From assembly GCA_003255065.1 (NCBI GenBank), contig QAOA01004412.1:29093-93092 (forward strand): a DNA stretch of 64,000 nucleotides. Reading direction: 5' to 3'. Shown here in pieces: positions 52,890-64,000 of the stretch (within the stretch, counting starts at the first letter, position 1; every line of letters begins with the position of its first letter). A program made the translations under genes and the position numbers. The notes below the pieces were generated by a model that saw only the letters and a program-made list of their open reading frames with translations, made no database searches and was not told the DNA's origin. Origin of the DNA: Cercis canadensis (lineage: Eukaryota > Streptophyta > Magnoliopsida > Fabales > Fabaceae).

Positions 52890-53695
52890 TTCCAAAATCA
52901 ACTGAACTAAAATGTTTGGTTACATCTCAAGTTAAATTCAAATAACTGAGCTCAAACCTCGGATCATATTTCAAGGATAAATCCAAATATCTGAATTGAA
53001 GTATTGGCTTCTATTTCAAGGTTCAAACCAAATAAACGAGCTAAATTTCTCTGGTTATAATTTAAACTAAATTTGAATAACCAAACTAAAGTTCTTTGAT
53101 TACATTTCAAGTTAAATTCAAATGACCAAACTAAAGTTNTCAACTGAACTAAAATGTTTGGTTACATCTCAAGTTAAATTCAAATAACCGAGCTCAAACC
53201 TCGGATCATATTTCAAGGATAAATCCAAATATCTGAATTGAAGTATTGGCTTCTATTTCAAGGTTCAAACCAAATAAACGAGCTAAATTTCTCTGGTTAT
53301 AATTTAAACTAAATTTGAATAACCAAACTAAAGTTCTTTGATTACATTTCAAGTTAAATTCAAATGACCAAACTAAAGTTCTTCGGTTATATTTTGAGTT
53401 AAACTCGGATAACCGATCTAAAGTTATCTAGTTACATTAAAATTAAATTCAAATAACCAAGCTAAAGTTCTTTGGTTATATTTCAAGTTAAATTCGAATA
53501 ACTGATTTAAAGTTATCTGGTTGCATTCAAATTAAATTCGGATAACCGAGATAAAGTTCTTTGGTTATATTCAAGTCAAGTTCAAATAACTAAGCTAAAG
53601 TTCTTTGGTTATATTTCAAGTTAAGTTCGAATAACCAATCTAAAGCTATATGGTTATATCTCAAGTTAAAGTCAAATAACTGAACTAAAAGGGAC
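52890..53695 (+). repeat. Degenerate tandem repeat (about 55-60 bp unit) in the 3' zone
   Basis: Repeated ggttatatttcaagttaaattc and aataacc(a/g)a(g/t)ctaaagtt words run for about 800 bp. 52898-53138 is duplicated as 53140-53380 across the N at 53139, so true length may be shorter. Such arrays are typical of Tat-lineage 3' regions. Confidence 0.7.
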
Positions 53696-53800
53696 AAATC
53701 AAGGGCCAAACAACTGAGATGAAAGCAAAAATATTTCATTAAAACTTCCGAATACAAAAAGGAAAATAAATTATAAAAACTAAGTTAAAAAATTACTAGA

Positions 53801-55215
53801 CTACTCCTCAGCGCCACCATCAGCTTGGCGAACCTCGTCACCCTCACCATTAAAGGAGGAATCAGCATCATCATCTAACTCTTCAATCCGAAGCTCGGTG
53901 TTATCCTCTTCGTCCTCCTCCTCCACCTCCACCAATTGACCATCTTGGACTTGTTTATAGTAGTTTAAGCCCTTGATGTTAAGATCAGGAAGTTGTAACC
54001 TAGCCTGCTAAACAACAAGATCAAAACCCTTTTGAAAAGCAGCCAAATAGTTCTCCCTAATCTTCCCCTCAGCTCGGGCTATAAGTCTCACTTTTGACTG
54101 ACAAAGCCTATCCTGGCGATGAACTAGCTGGGCTCTAAGTTTCTTCTCGTTGCCCTCAACAGAACGATCGAGCTCGAAAGTCACTTGCGTGTTTTCCCTC
54201 TCGCGCATAAGCTGCTCCTCCAACCTCTCTGCTTGATGCATATGCCCATCACTCTCCAACCAAGCACTTTTCTGAGCGTCTTGAGTAGACTCTACTTGAG
54301 CTTGGGCATACTCTTTATCCTCTTGATATTTTTTTTGCAATCTTCCTCCATCTTCAATGCCCTATCCTGCACCTCTCGAACTACCACCAAGCTCTGAGCA
54401 ATGTTGGACACCATATATTTGGTTAGCAGCTTGATGAAGGTGGAAGAAACCTTAGCATTATCAGCAGGGGAGATCACCACATTCAATCTCCAATTGCTCG
54501 AAAAATATGTGTTCCAGAAAGACATGCTAGAATGATTCTCCTCATCCTCCATCATAGGAGCAATATAGAGTTCAAAAGGCCTAACATCCGAATTGAGATT
54601 GCTAGAGGTACAACTACTAGATGGAGCTGACTTAGGTACCCCGGCGCTCAGCGATACCGATCTCAATGACGTCTTCCACCTCTTAGAGCCTGCTTTCTCT
54701 TTTCCTTTGGATTTGGCAGGAGGGGCCTGATCTGCAAGCTCAACATCTTCAACACAAACTACGATAACTAGCTCGACCGCAATTAGTCGAGAAGACTCGG
54801 CCCCTTTTCAACCAAAAATCTTGGCCAATTTTGATAGGCTAACCATATCTTCCTTGGTAATCTTCTCATCTGCAAAACAAGCAAGCTCAGTTAGTACAAT
54901 TTACTAAATCAATAAAAAGAAGCTAACAAATATCGACCAATTAAGTCTCGGGCTTTCAGGTGAATCATCACAGCACTATCATAAGTTAGCTCAAAAATAA
55001 TTCCTATGATGCGGCGAGTTTCGGCATCATATTCACCTAGAGGTCGCGATAGGATCTTATTGATGTACTGAGACCATTTCAAAGGAAATCATGGTACTCC
55101 GCCCCTGTCTAGAAAAAAGGCTTTCTCGGGCCTCAGCTCGTCGTTCCAAGTCAGTATCGTGACGCAGATAAACTGATATTTCCACCATTTGGCCAACTCC
55201 TCAACCAGCTTCATC
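53801..55215 (-). pseudogene. Antisense retrotransposon ORF, broken
   Basis: Runs opposite to the element. An N-terminal domain (KLVEELAKWWKY, LTWNDELRP, WSQYINKILSRPLGEY, ETRRIIGIIFEL) is followed by a low-complexity Lys/Ser region, a coiled coil rich in E, Q, K and R (about 54010-54400), and an acidic tail with runs of Glu and Asp ending at TAG 53801-53803. Breaks: TGA at 55089-55091, TGA at 54808-54810, a frameshift at an A8 run (54329-54336), and TAG at 54008-54010 with the frame open beyond. It resembles the antisense ORFs reported between pol and the 3' LTR in some Tat-type elements (Grande gene23-like position). Function unknown. Confidence 0.65.
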
Positions 55216-56360
55216 AAGCACAGTCGAGGTCAGTCGGCCACATACATAAATTACTGCTCGCTCTCTTTTACTTCTTTTAAGGTAAAAAAAAATAAAACTT
55301 ACATCAACCTAGGCTTCTACTCCTAATAACCTATACATTGCCTTGAAAGCTCAAAGAAACCCCTACCCATTACTATGAAGTTAAGATGGGGCGGCATTGA
55401 TAGCTCGGAAAAACCTCATCTCAAAATCAGTATGACGGAGCTTAGCCCCAACCTTATCTATAGAGTAAATGATAAAAGTAAAAAACTATTGTCCTGGGAT
55501 TCTTCACAAACAGGAGTGTTCCAAGGACAAGCTCGGAGATCAAAGGAGGTCTCATTCTAGTCTACATTTAGGAATCACTCTTTTAATTGCCTAACATCCT
55601 TACTTCGGAAGACAAAGGAAATCAATTTAATACTCTGGCTCACCCACTAAAGACCAAGGTACTCACTACCTGAAACCCCTCACTCGACCCACTGGATTCA
55701 CTAAAAGACCAACCCGAAGTACTACTATCCTTCGAAAACAAACTCATCTTAGTCACTATCTGTAGGAGAAACCAAAATGGGTCAACTAACCCGAGCTAAA
55801 ACTCAACCAAGCTCCATCTCCCCAAAAATCCTCACTCACCAGGCTATTACCAAGCTCTAGGTAGGAGAAAATAATTCAAATTTCATAAAAGGAATGAACT
55901 AAAGAGGCTTACCTAAGCACAAAGCAGATGGTGGGGATGGACAAAAGAACGATAATCGCGAGCAGGCAAACCCAAGTTAACTTTGACGTGATCTTTGAAG
56001 AGTTTTTTCCCAACCTAAGTTCCAACCTCTTGATAATTAGCAAAAGAACTAAATGATATTTTAGCACTCCTTATTTATAGGAAGTACTGAGCAAATCCTA
56101 ACAGCCAAGGACAATTGCATTTAACGACCCCTAATCAACCGTTTTCAAACTCGAGAAACCCAAATGTCACCTCCATGCAGCTTTCCCGCCTTGAGAGATG
56201 TGTTTCAACGGCTGTCATCATTACAGTTATCTGACACCCCATTCCATAAATGACACTTGGCTACCACCAAATATCCGACACATGTTCACCCCTACTAACA
56301 AGCCCATTACTTCCTACCTCGAGCTCGTAGCACATATGTAACCGAGCTTCGATCTCTTTC

Positions 56361-56372
56361 GAGGGGGAAAAG
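56361..56372 (+). other. Polypurine tract
   Basis: GAGGGGGAAAAG directly before the TG of the 3' LTR; primes plus-strand synthesis in LTR retrotransposons. Confidence 0.75.
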
Positions 56373-56434
56373 TGTAGATATCCATTCTTGGCTCAATATC
56401 ACCATGGCCCAATAAGGCACATTCCTCATCAATA
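56373..56434 (+). repeat. Truncated 3' LTR
   Basis: About 60 bp similar to 51224-51283, then the match stops at attcctcat. Confidence 0.7.
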
Positions 56435-56435
56435 T

Positions 56436-57240
56436 CAAGTTTTTGATGGGATTTTTTCCGGCAAGTATACCGGGTCACACAAGTAATATAGTAGTGAGTA
56501 GAGTATCGTTCCCACGAGGATTAAGGCTAACAATTACCAATTTCACCAATAAAGATTCTATTCGGAAGGATAAATGATTTGGATCGAAGGCAGCCCTGGA
56601 ATGAGCTGCTGCAATTAACTAAATGACACTAAGTAACAAAATTCCGACAATATCGTAACAATCTTTAAAGGACAATCTAAATGTGAGATTTATAATAAGA
56701 ATGAGAAAGGTTAGGGGTTGATTTCATTCACTTGCAACTCGATTTCCTCATAGACAAGGTAATCTTAGAAACAATATTGGGCTACTTATTTCAGTCACAA
56801 TTCTTTTGTTGTTGGTTCATTTCCTTAAAGTGATTGAACCCAATTCCTTGGTGAAACAATCCTCCCTATGCCAATTACTTGTCCAATTCCTTGATACAAC
56901 TAATTAATCTAGGTGATTTGGTTCTAGGAAATTAATCTGATACCACCTAAACGAAGTTATCTATTCCTAGATTAACTCAATTTANATATTTTGTTTGAAA
57001 TTTCCACTGTAATGCTACTTATTAGCCATTTTTAGCAAATTCAATAACAAATAACACCCAACATAATATTCTCTTTGACACTATAAACAGAAATGAACAA
57101 TAGAAGTAAAATTAACAAGGTTCATTGGGCAAAAACAACATACTCTAAAAGGTTTTGGATCAAAGTTAAATGACACAAAATCTCAATCAGCAGTATTAAA
57201 ATTCACCTACTATAGGAGTTTCTAAATATTCTAAACTCCT
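56436..57240. repeat. Dispersed repeat of uncertain class
   Basis: Contains ccggcaagtataccgggtc, cacacaagtaatatag and gtatcgttcccacgagg, a word series that recurs in many plant genomes in transposon-derived sequence. I cannot assign it to a class from this window. It interrupts the 3' LTR. N at 56985. Confidence 0.35.
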
Positions 57241-57459
57241 AATATTTCAATGGAAAGCTGGTCTTTGCGTTCTGATAGCAGTTGCAGACATCAAGGGTAT
57301 AAGTATTAGACTTATCACCAAGAGCAGAGTTGATAGAGATGCTTCTAGTGCAACAACATTTGTCTGCTGATATAGAGAACTCCTCAATGGTAACGAACCA
57401 AACCCTCTCATAAATTCAATCTTCTCCTTAGGATCCTCTGAAAAGCTGTAATTAATAGT

Positions 57460-57845
57460 AGCTAAATTATGATCAATACTTTCGGAGAAATGAAATAGCA
57501 GCAACAACAATAAATTTCCAAGCTTGAAGAACACATAATCATAGTTTATTGGAAGGATTCTCTAGAGAAGTTGTAATTATGATACCAAATTATAATCAAC
57601 AATTGCAAGGGAAAAAAAAAAAAAGAATTGCAGCAACAACAAATAAATTTCCAAGATTGATGAACACAGAATCATAATGTATTGAAAAATTGAAAGGACC
57701 ACCCAAAAAAGTAGGAATCATGATGGCTAAATTATAATCAACAAGCACATAAAAAAATGAAATAACAGCAGCCACAACAAATTTTCAAGACTAAAACACA
57801 GAATCATATTGCATTAAATTTTAATGAAGACTCTAAAAAAAAGTT
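57460..57845. repeat. Three imperfect tandem units of about 120-145 bp
   Basis: Each unit carries aaattat(g/a)atcaa, then a gcagcaacaacaa-type word, aaattt(c)caag, and gaacacataatcat or acacagaatcat. Units start near 57460, 57584 and 57729. Confidence 0.65.
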
Positions 57846-59344
57846 ATGGCTTCAGGGAAGACCTTCTGAAAGTTGCATCAAATCTTGCAAACTTTAGTGA
57901 GTGGCATCCCGCTACCAGCATGCTCATTAATCCCTTCAGCAGATAACTTCTTACATTTAGTACTCTTTTGCACCCTTTGCAGTAAACAGAAACAACATTC
58001 ATCAATAAATAGGGTCTCAAACCATAGCTATGATATTTGATAAATTGGCTAAGATATTTAAGACAAAAACCTACTAAAATCTGATAACATATTGGAGTCA
58101 AAATGCAGGTACAGAACCATTTGCCATGAAATACCATAAACCGTGTTTAATTGCCCATTGACCAAAACAGACACCAGGTGCAAGAATATACAGGCTCATA
58201 ATGAAACAGGGAAAACCCCGGATGGATAACTATGGAAAGCCATCATCTTATTGAGGCATTGAAAAAGAAAGAAACTAAATTACAAGAAACTCCAATAAAT
58301 CTTTGCAAGGGTAGAAATGAGATTAAAAAATTACTGTAGCAATTTCACTTCAGAAGCTTGAAAGCAAGAAATGCAGACATCAGCAACTGACAAGACTTCC
58401 TAGAGTAAATTGAATCCCAAATAACGGACAACCTTGTTACAAATAAACCTTCTATCTCAGGTTGCAATTTATATATTGAACGAAGTAATCTAGCAGGGTC
58501 TAAATTAGACAACAATAGTATCAACCTGCTTTTGATTGCCTTAGCTGAAATTAGAAAATGAAATAAAGATGTCGGAAGTTCTTTTCAAGTTCATGGTGAA
58601 CTTACTTGGTCTCTTCTCTGCTTTGCTGCTAATATTATACTAAGGCGAGTAAAGGTGCTTTCTGCTAATATTATGCTAAGGCGAGCAAAGGTTCTACGCT
58701 CCTGTAGTTTTCTTAATTTGGCAGATGTTGAATGACAAATGTGAACATGGTCATAAGATCAATGACTCAGGGACAAAAGCAAGACTTCATCAAATTACTG
58801 TAAAACTAGAGTACTTAGCAACATATAACTCATAACTAAATCTGGTAGTGACGTGGAATAGGAGGACCTGTTGCTGCTAGTTCTCTGCATCATAAAAATG
58901 CCACAGCAGATAACAGCAGAATAGAGGGCTGTAGTTATATTTGAGCATAAGCAGGGAACAAGCCTTTAAGTTTGGATATAGGTCTTCTGGATACTATCAG
59001 GGTCAAACATATAATTATAGTGGCTGTACAAGAGGATATATAGTCTAGAATTTGAGCCCGTTTATTAGACCTCTCAAAAGTGGAAAGACATGGTTGAAAT
59101 GGAAACCAGAAAGTCCCCCAAAAATAAGAAACTTACTAAATCAGCATACATATGAATGAAGACACGATCAACTTCACAAGCACTCAAAGAACATGAGTCA
59201 ATATTAAGTGTTAATAGTAGAAACTAACACTTGGCTGCAAAAGTAAATGGTACATGAAAAGTTGAAAACTATAACAGCTTCAAACATTAGTATCATTTCA
59301 AAGCGCCAGCAACAACAACCAGTAGATGTCAATGAAAGCACATA

Positions 59345-59465
59345 TATTCGTAAATCTAACATAAGCACTATTATAGAAGTATTATACTCAATTATAGATT
59401 ACATATTCGTAAATCTAACAAAAGCATGATTATAAAAGTATTATAACCAATTATAGATTAGAGAC
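59345..59465. repeat. Two tandem copies of a 57-bp unit
   Basis: gtaaatctaacataagca...aattatagatta occurs twice in succession with few changes. Confidence 0.65.
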
Positions 59466-60639
59466 TTCAAACAATACCATAGTATGAAGATAAGAACAGA
59501 ACAGAACAAAACAAATCAATTATGAAACATCCATATACGTCACAGAGAAATAAGGTTCATATATCAAATGTAAAAACATCTTAAGCCACTAAAAGTTGCC
59601 ACCACAGAACCAACAACAGACACAATCCAGAGCAAATGGTGCATAGCGGGCTTCATAGAAACATTTGGCAAAATTCATATAAAAATTTCCCAATTCCTTG
59701 AAACCCAAAACTCTAATGCTAATCCCAGGATGAAACTTGAAAGAGAAACAATTTGAACATTTTGTAAAGTTTCTTAATACTAAAGGAGAGTGCCAAACCT
59801 GAAATCTGCAACAAGGGTGCTAATTTCAGTGCAACCCAAAAGATAATACAAGTTTCAAATATCAAACTGCCAATAACCATTCAAATTCTTCTATGATATT
59901 ACCCAAAAAAAAAACTTCTGTGTTGGGAACCAAATCGCTGGAAACAGTAAATTTCATCGTTCAAAACTTGAGTAACAGTTTAGAGCTTATAATAATCAAA
60001 AATCAAATAAATTAACATGCATCTTATACATCTTTTAAAGAAGCTATGGTTGAGAAATAACCCAGAACTCCCAAATTAACTTAATAGCTATGAACAAGGG
60101 CAAGAAATTGACTAAATATGGCTGCTTTACCCAATACCAACCAAATAGCAGAAAGAGAGTTTGCTAGAAACTTCAACTTGGGCTTCAATCCCTATCGTAT
60201 AACACACTGCTATACTCTTCGTAAATCATCAAAATCATCAAGACTGGGTTCGCTAGTGACAACCACTCTAGTTTGAGATAGCCAACCGTAAGGTCATTGA
60301 TAGACTCCAAGCCTTAGCATCTTCACTGAAATGGAGGCTGGATTATGGAGAGGCTAGGGTTTTATGAAAGCACCAGAGGATGAAGAAGGAGATAGAATCA
60401 GGGAATGAAAGAAGATAAGGGGATTCGAAGCCAAAGTCACGACTGTGCATTGCTAGCAACGTGAGAGTGGCCTGAAGCGCGAGATGCTGATTTCTGAAGA
60501 TCTAGTCGAAGAAGAGTGGCTAGGGCGGAAAGAGAAATGCGAAGTTAGGGATTTTAGCGACAAAGGGAAGTTAGAGGTTTCAGAAGAAAGTGAAATGCGA
60601 AAGGAGGAAAGTGTTTTACAAAATTCCAATGGTAATAAA

Positions 60640-60917
60640 ATAGAAATTACTGTTGGAAATACCGTTGGAGTTAACAAAAAATTTAAAAAAAAATTCTAAC
60701 GGTTTATTCCGTTAAAATATTCCGTTGGAATTCTTCAAAAAAAAAAATTCAACATTTCTAACGGTAATTCTGACGGAAAATTCTAACGGTAATGTAATTC
60801 CGTTGGAATTACCGTTGGAATTTCAACAAAATTTGTTCAGTTGAAATTTCCGTTGGAATTTTTGAAAAATTCTAACGGTATTTTGTTCCGTTGGAAAATT
60901 GTCTTTTTCTTGTAGTG
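60640..60917 (-). mobile_element. CACTA (En/Spm) transposon terminus
   Basis: Read from 60917 on the minus strand it begins CACTACAAGAAAAAGAC, the classic CACTA end. About 250 bp of subterminal repeats follow, in which TTCCAACGG-type and CCGTTAGAATT-type words alternate in both orientations. The opposite end is not found in the window with the same CACTACAAG start. The exact border is independently supported by the paralogous repeat at 61872. Confidence 0.85.
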
Positions 60918-61162
60918 AAAGTTCCTCTTCTCCTTATGTATTCAAACTTTATTTGTACTTGATTTCAAAGCAAGTTTCAAGATTGTAAAAGAACTTCAAA
61001 AGTTGTAAGTCTTATCTTGTTTAAATATTAAGTTTAATTTCAAGAATTTGTATTCATCATCCATTTCCTACTTTTTTGGAGGACTATCGCCAGATTAGCT
61101 TCCCTTTTATTTTTGAAAATACTATTCACACACTGTTCAAAAACAATACTATTCATGGTACT
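60918..61162 (+). repeat. 245-bp direct repeat, copy 1 (cut by CACTA end)
   Basis: Near-identical to 61872-62116. Homology starts at the first base after the CACTA terminus and runs to ggtact. Contains repeated actattca / actgttca words at its 3' part. Confidence 0.85.
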
Positions 61163-61256
61163 GTTAATTGTTGTTCAATGTACTATTCACAGTTACTGTT
61201 CATTCCGAATCATTAAATTATTTGCATGTTTCATACGCCTTCTTCTGCCCTCTATC

Positions 61257-61445
61257 TAGGGATGGCAATGGGGCGGGGATGGGGCGGGGCAAGCAGTCCC
61301 CGTCCCCATCCCCGAAGGGCATGGGGATGCCCCATCCCCGGACCCATCCCCGGCGGGGATTTTTCAGCATCCCCATCCCCGCCCCACTAAATCCCCATCT
61401 GCCCCATGCCCCGCCCCATTTACCCATACAACCATACTTTTTTTA
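61257..61445 (+). mobile_element. hAT-like GC-rich repeat end
   Basis: Starts TAGGGATGGCAATGGGGC and continues with ggggcggggat and mirrored ccccatcccc words forming a long potential hairpin, then AT-rich sequence. Same terminus as 15963 on the other strand. Downstream end not located. Confidence 0.45.
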
Positions 61446-61680
61446 AATATACACAATTTACAAGTTTAATCTATCGATCACGATTTCTAATTGAAATTCA
61501 AGTTTAATCGAACAAGATAATATAAATAATGCTCAAATAACATCATCAAGAATTCAAGATATCCTCAAGCAACAACAATAACATAAATAATATTCAAACA
61601 AAATTATAAAAATTGTTCTTAAACAATTATAAAAGTCAATAAGAAATCATAATAAGTACAAAAGGCTCNAAGATAAATCA

Positions 61681-62116
61681 ACTTTTCAGAAAAGTGACTC
61701 CGAAATTAAAAGATCATGAAGTCCGACGGATTCCAACACCTTTGAAGTTCATCCCTCAAGTGTATAAAAAGGCACTCTCAAGACAGAAGTCTACAAGTTA
61801 CAAGTTTGAAAGTTTTTGAGTTCAAAAGTCATAAGCTTTAGAAGTTAGAAAACCTTCCATTAGCCTTCATAAAAGTTCCTCTTCTCCTTATGTATTCAAA
61901 CTTTATTTGTACTTGATTTCAAAGCAAGTTTCAAGATTGTAAAAGAACTTCAAAAGTTGTAAGTCTTATCTTGTTTAAATATTAAGTTTAATTTCAAGAA
62001 TTTGTATTCATCATCCATTTCCTACTTTTTTGGAGGACTATCGCCAGATTAGCTTCCCTTTTATTTTTGAAAATACTATTCACACACTGTTCAAAAATAA
62101 TACTATTCATGGTACT
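61681..62116 (+). repeat. Direct repeat copy 2 with promoter-like upstream part
   Basis: 61872-62116 duplicates 60918-61162. Upstream, TATAAAAAGG at 61762 and a purine/pyrimidine-alternating leader suggest that this is part of an LTR or of a similar retroelement promoter. Class not determined. Confidence 0.45.
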
Positions 62117-62374
62117 CTCTTTAGTACCAATCAAAATATATTTAGTCCAATAAAAATACCAACACTCTCTTTAGTAGCTTTCTTTTCCCCTTGAATTTTC
62201 TTTATGGTTTAAATGAAAAACACTAAACCAAATTCCAAATTCAAGCAATGAAATGATGAATAAACCAAAGAAGGGGAGAGCCATAGTCCACAAAAGGAGA
62301 TTAGTTCAATTATGCATGGTGCGATGAGAACATACAAAATTAACATTACAGTGGAGGAACTCAAATTTCAGGAT

Positions 62375-62398
62375 AGAGAGAGAGAGAGAGAGAGAGAG
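62375..62398. repeat. GA microsatellite
   Basis: About twelve uninterrupted GA units. Confidence 0.85.
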
Positions 62399-62399
62399 G

Positions 62400-64000
62400 T
62401 GAAAGGACGAAAAGAAACAATAATGCTGGTGCCATATTGACAAGAAGAAGGAAAAGAATAAAGAATTTACATGTTTAAGACAGAAATGGTTTTTTTTTTT
62501 TTTTTATTTTATAAAATTACTGCTAAATTTGGGTATTTAGGAGTCATGTGAATGTCACATACATTTAAATGATTGATTTCGAATAAAAAATTATTTTTTT
62601 AATGCCACATTAGCATCTTCTATCAAGTTTTAAACGGGCACATGAAGGGACCAAATTAAACTGCTCATTTTGTGAAAATATTAAGATCAAATAATTCATT
62701 TTTAAAATAGGAAACTAAAACTGCAATTAAGCCTTAATAAAATTATAAATGAAAACATATGCTAAATTCAATGTATAATGACATACTCAGTACCATCCAA
62801 GAGAATCCACACGTGGCAATCACTTGTTTTAGTCCTTGGCACGCAAGACAGGGCAATAGAAGAAGAACAACAAGTCAAGCAGAGTAAAACGAATTGCTCA
62901 GATTATATACGTGCCTTTCCTTAATAATGCACGGACCTCTTACGTGTCATAAGCAAATCAACGGAAGGTCTGATCCATGTATTAAGGGTGTGAAGAAAAA
63001 GCAAATTGTGACGTGCCTAATGACATAAGACAAAGTAAATTGAAAACATATGGTAGAGGGGACGAAAGACATGTAAAGCAATAGGTAAAATACCTTGAAG
63101 GAAGAGAAAATCAGCTTGGCACCGAGAGAGAGAGAGCTTAGTGCAGTAAGAGATCCAAAGAATGCTTCAAAGTCTCTAAAGCTTAAGCAACCAAAAAGAA
63201 GGAGCAATTATCAAATAATTGTTAGATGAAATAAGAGCATAAAACTGAACATAAATATTGGATAGGGGGCAATCATACCTAAAAATATTTGAATCCTCTA
63301 CCAATATTGAGAAACTAAGAGGCACACAGCTTTTTTATAGGGCGAGTGTCCAATAGTATGAAGGAAAGGAAGTTCAAATCCTCATAGGAGCCAGTATTTT
63401 TTTATAAAATTTGGTTAGAGGAAAAATACATATTCTTCAATTCTGTTAGGATTGAGAATTGGAAAGATAAATTCTCATAGGTTTTGCAATGCAGGTCCCT
63501 TACTTCGAGTCTACCTATTTAGATTTTGAGGTTTTTGCTCATTGAGGTAAGTTCCTATTCTCATATCTTTTGTCTAAATTTTATGTGTTTTGTATGAGTA
63601 ATTTTATTTCAATTACCATGAACATTATAGGATTTAGCTGTTTAAAATGTTTGTTGCTTATTGTAGATAGTGTAGGAGTTGTTTTAGATGTAGTTTAATA
63701 GTGTAGGTTGATAGATAGTGAAATTGATAATGAAATATACATCATTTGTTAAGGTTAGGAACTCAATTTTGTTATATGCTTGATGTTGAATCATTCTGGA
63801 ATTTTTTTTGAATTTTTTCAACAGTGTAGAAATAATTTTGTAATTTTTTCAACTGCTGTATAATTATGTAAGTTGGAATAAATTGTAATTTAGGGTTTGT
63901 GTTTTTGTTGAATTGTGTGAAATTTTAAATTCTTGAAATGTTCAATTTTTAGGGGAGACTCTGCCCAATTTTTGGTTTATTAATTAGATATTTAGGGTAT
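62400..64000. other. Right edge, no gene recognised
   Basis: AT-rich sequence with short frames. One minus-strand block (63181-63094) with acceptor- and donor-like borders encodes FRDFEAFFGSLTALSS but includes a GA microsatellite and matches nothing I know. A CACGTGGC word at 62811 could be an ABRE. A plus-strand GCAG/GT pair near 63493-63530 may be a leader exon of a gene beyond the window. Confidence 0.4.

Larger units (their letters stand above)
51224..56434 (+). mobile_element. Internally deleted Ty3/gypsy retrotransposon
   Basis: TGTAAATACCCATTCTTGG at 51224 and TGTAGATATCCATTCTTGG at 56373 mark the starts of the two LTRs. A polypurine tract (GAGGGGGAAAAG) ends at 56372, directly before the second. 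Between them are integrase sequence, a repetitive 3' non-coding zone and a large antisense ORF. Gag, protease, RT and RNase H are missing, and no primer-binding site is seen, so the 5' LTR joins integrase by deletion. The right LTR is cut after about 60 bp by other sequence. Layout suggests the Tat lineage. Confidence 0.75.
57244..60480 (-). other. Possible captured or decayed gene, unassigned
   Basis: Several exon-like pieces sit on the minus strand. 60250-60185 has an open block TRVVVTSEPSLDDFDDLRR. 58706-58612 is an open frame ERRTFARLSIILA...KQRRDQ between an ACAG acceptor and a GTAAGT donor, with an internal 37-bp duplication. 57930-57860 includes KKLSAEGINEHAGSGMPLTK before an in-frame stop. 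57440-57300 includes EDPKEKIEFMRGFGSLPLR. A CT-rich, AAACCCTAG-containing stretch at 60290-60480 resembles a plant 5' leader. No family recognised and the pieces do not assemble into one frame. Adjacent CACTA terminus raises transposon capture as an explanation. Confidence 0.3.

Noticed and set aside
52898..53380. Large tandem duplication inside the gypsy 3' region
   Set aside because: Near-identical copies abut an N at 53139; treated as an assembly join rather than biology.
62947..63207. Minus-strand ORF with exon-like borders
   Set aside because: Part of it is a GA microsatellite, the rest matches no family I know, and no neighbouring exon was found.

Overview
This is nuclear DNA from a eudicot plant. 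It is AT-rich, with GT-AG introns, intact single-copy-type plant genes, and many degenerate transposons (Ty3/gypsy, Helitron, CACTA, PIF/Harbinger, hAT-like, SINEs). Nothing in it fixes the species. Single-base Ns, several flanked by near-identical direct copies, show a draft scaffold with unmerged contig ends.

The gene-bearing part is roughly 3-29 kb. Four genes can be supported, all on the minus strand. They are: a single-exon plastid-type mTERF protein (3469-4380); a small secreted 8-cysteine (LTP/2S-albumin-fold) protein whose fold is interrupted by a Pro/Asp/His-rich insert (6347-6853); a seven-exon C3HC zinc-finger protein of the ILP1/NIPA type (8935-20490), whose last short exon sits 3.4 kb beyond the previous one; and a 14-exon CBL-interacting protein kinase closest to CIPK23 (23358-28856). 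Two exon-like blocks near 1.8-3.0 kb and one at 7.9-8.0 kb remain unassigned. Introns of the zinc-finger gene carry a decayed pararetrovirus-type reverse transcriptase fragment and a hAT-like repeat. A telomere-like minisatellite lies just 3' of the kinase.

From about 29.5 kb to the end the window is repeat-dominated. In order it holds: AT-rich DNA; a decayed autonomous-type Helitron (about 31.6-35.4 kb) flanked by 114-bp direct repeats; AT-rich DNA with SINEs; a tandem duplication (43631-47566 and 47567-51006) in which each copy contains a PIF/Harbinger-like element carrying a fragment of a CMP-sialic-acid-transporter-like gene; an internally deleted Ty3/gypsy element (51224-56434) with a 3' tandem-repeat zone and a broken antisense coiled-coil ORF; a stretch with possible captured gene exons ending at a CACTA terminus (60917); and a 245-bp direct repeat pair around a hAT-like end.

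The intact genes are unrelated housekeeping or regulatory loci rather than a pathway: organelle gene expression, a cell-wall/apoplast protein, nuclear zinc-finger regulation, and calcium-CBL signalling to ion channels. The most novel material is the tandem Pack-type PIF pair with its dated insertions, the His-rich split 8-cysteine protein, and the antisense ORF plus satellite-like 3' region of the gypsy element.
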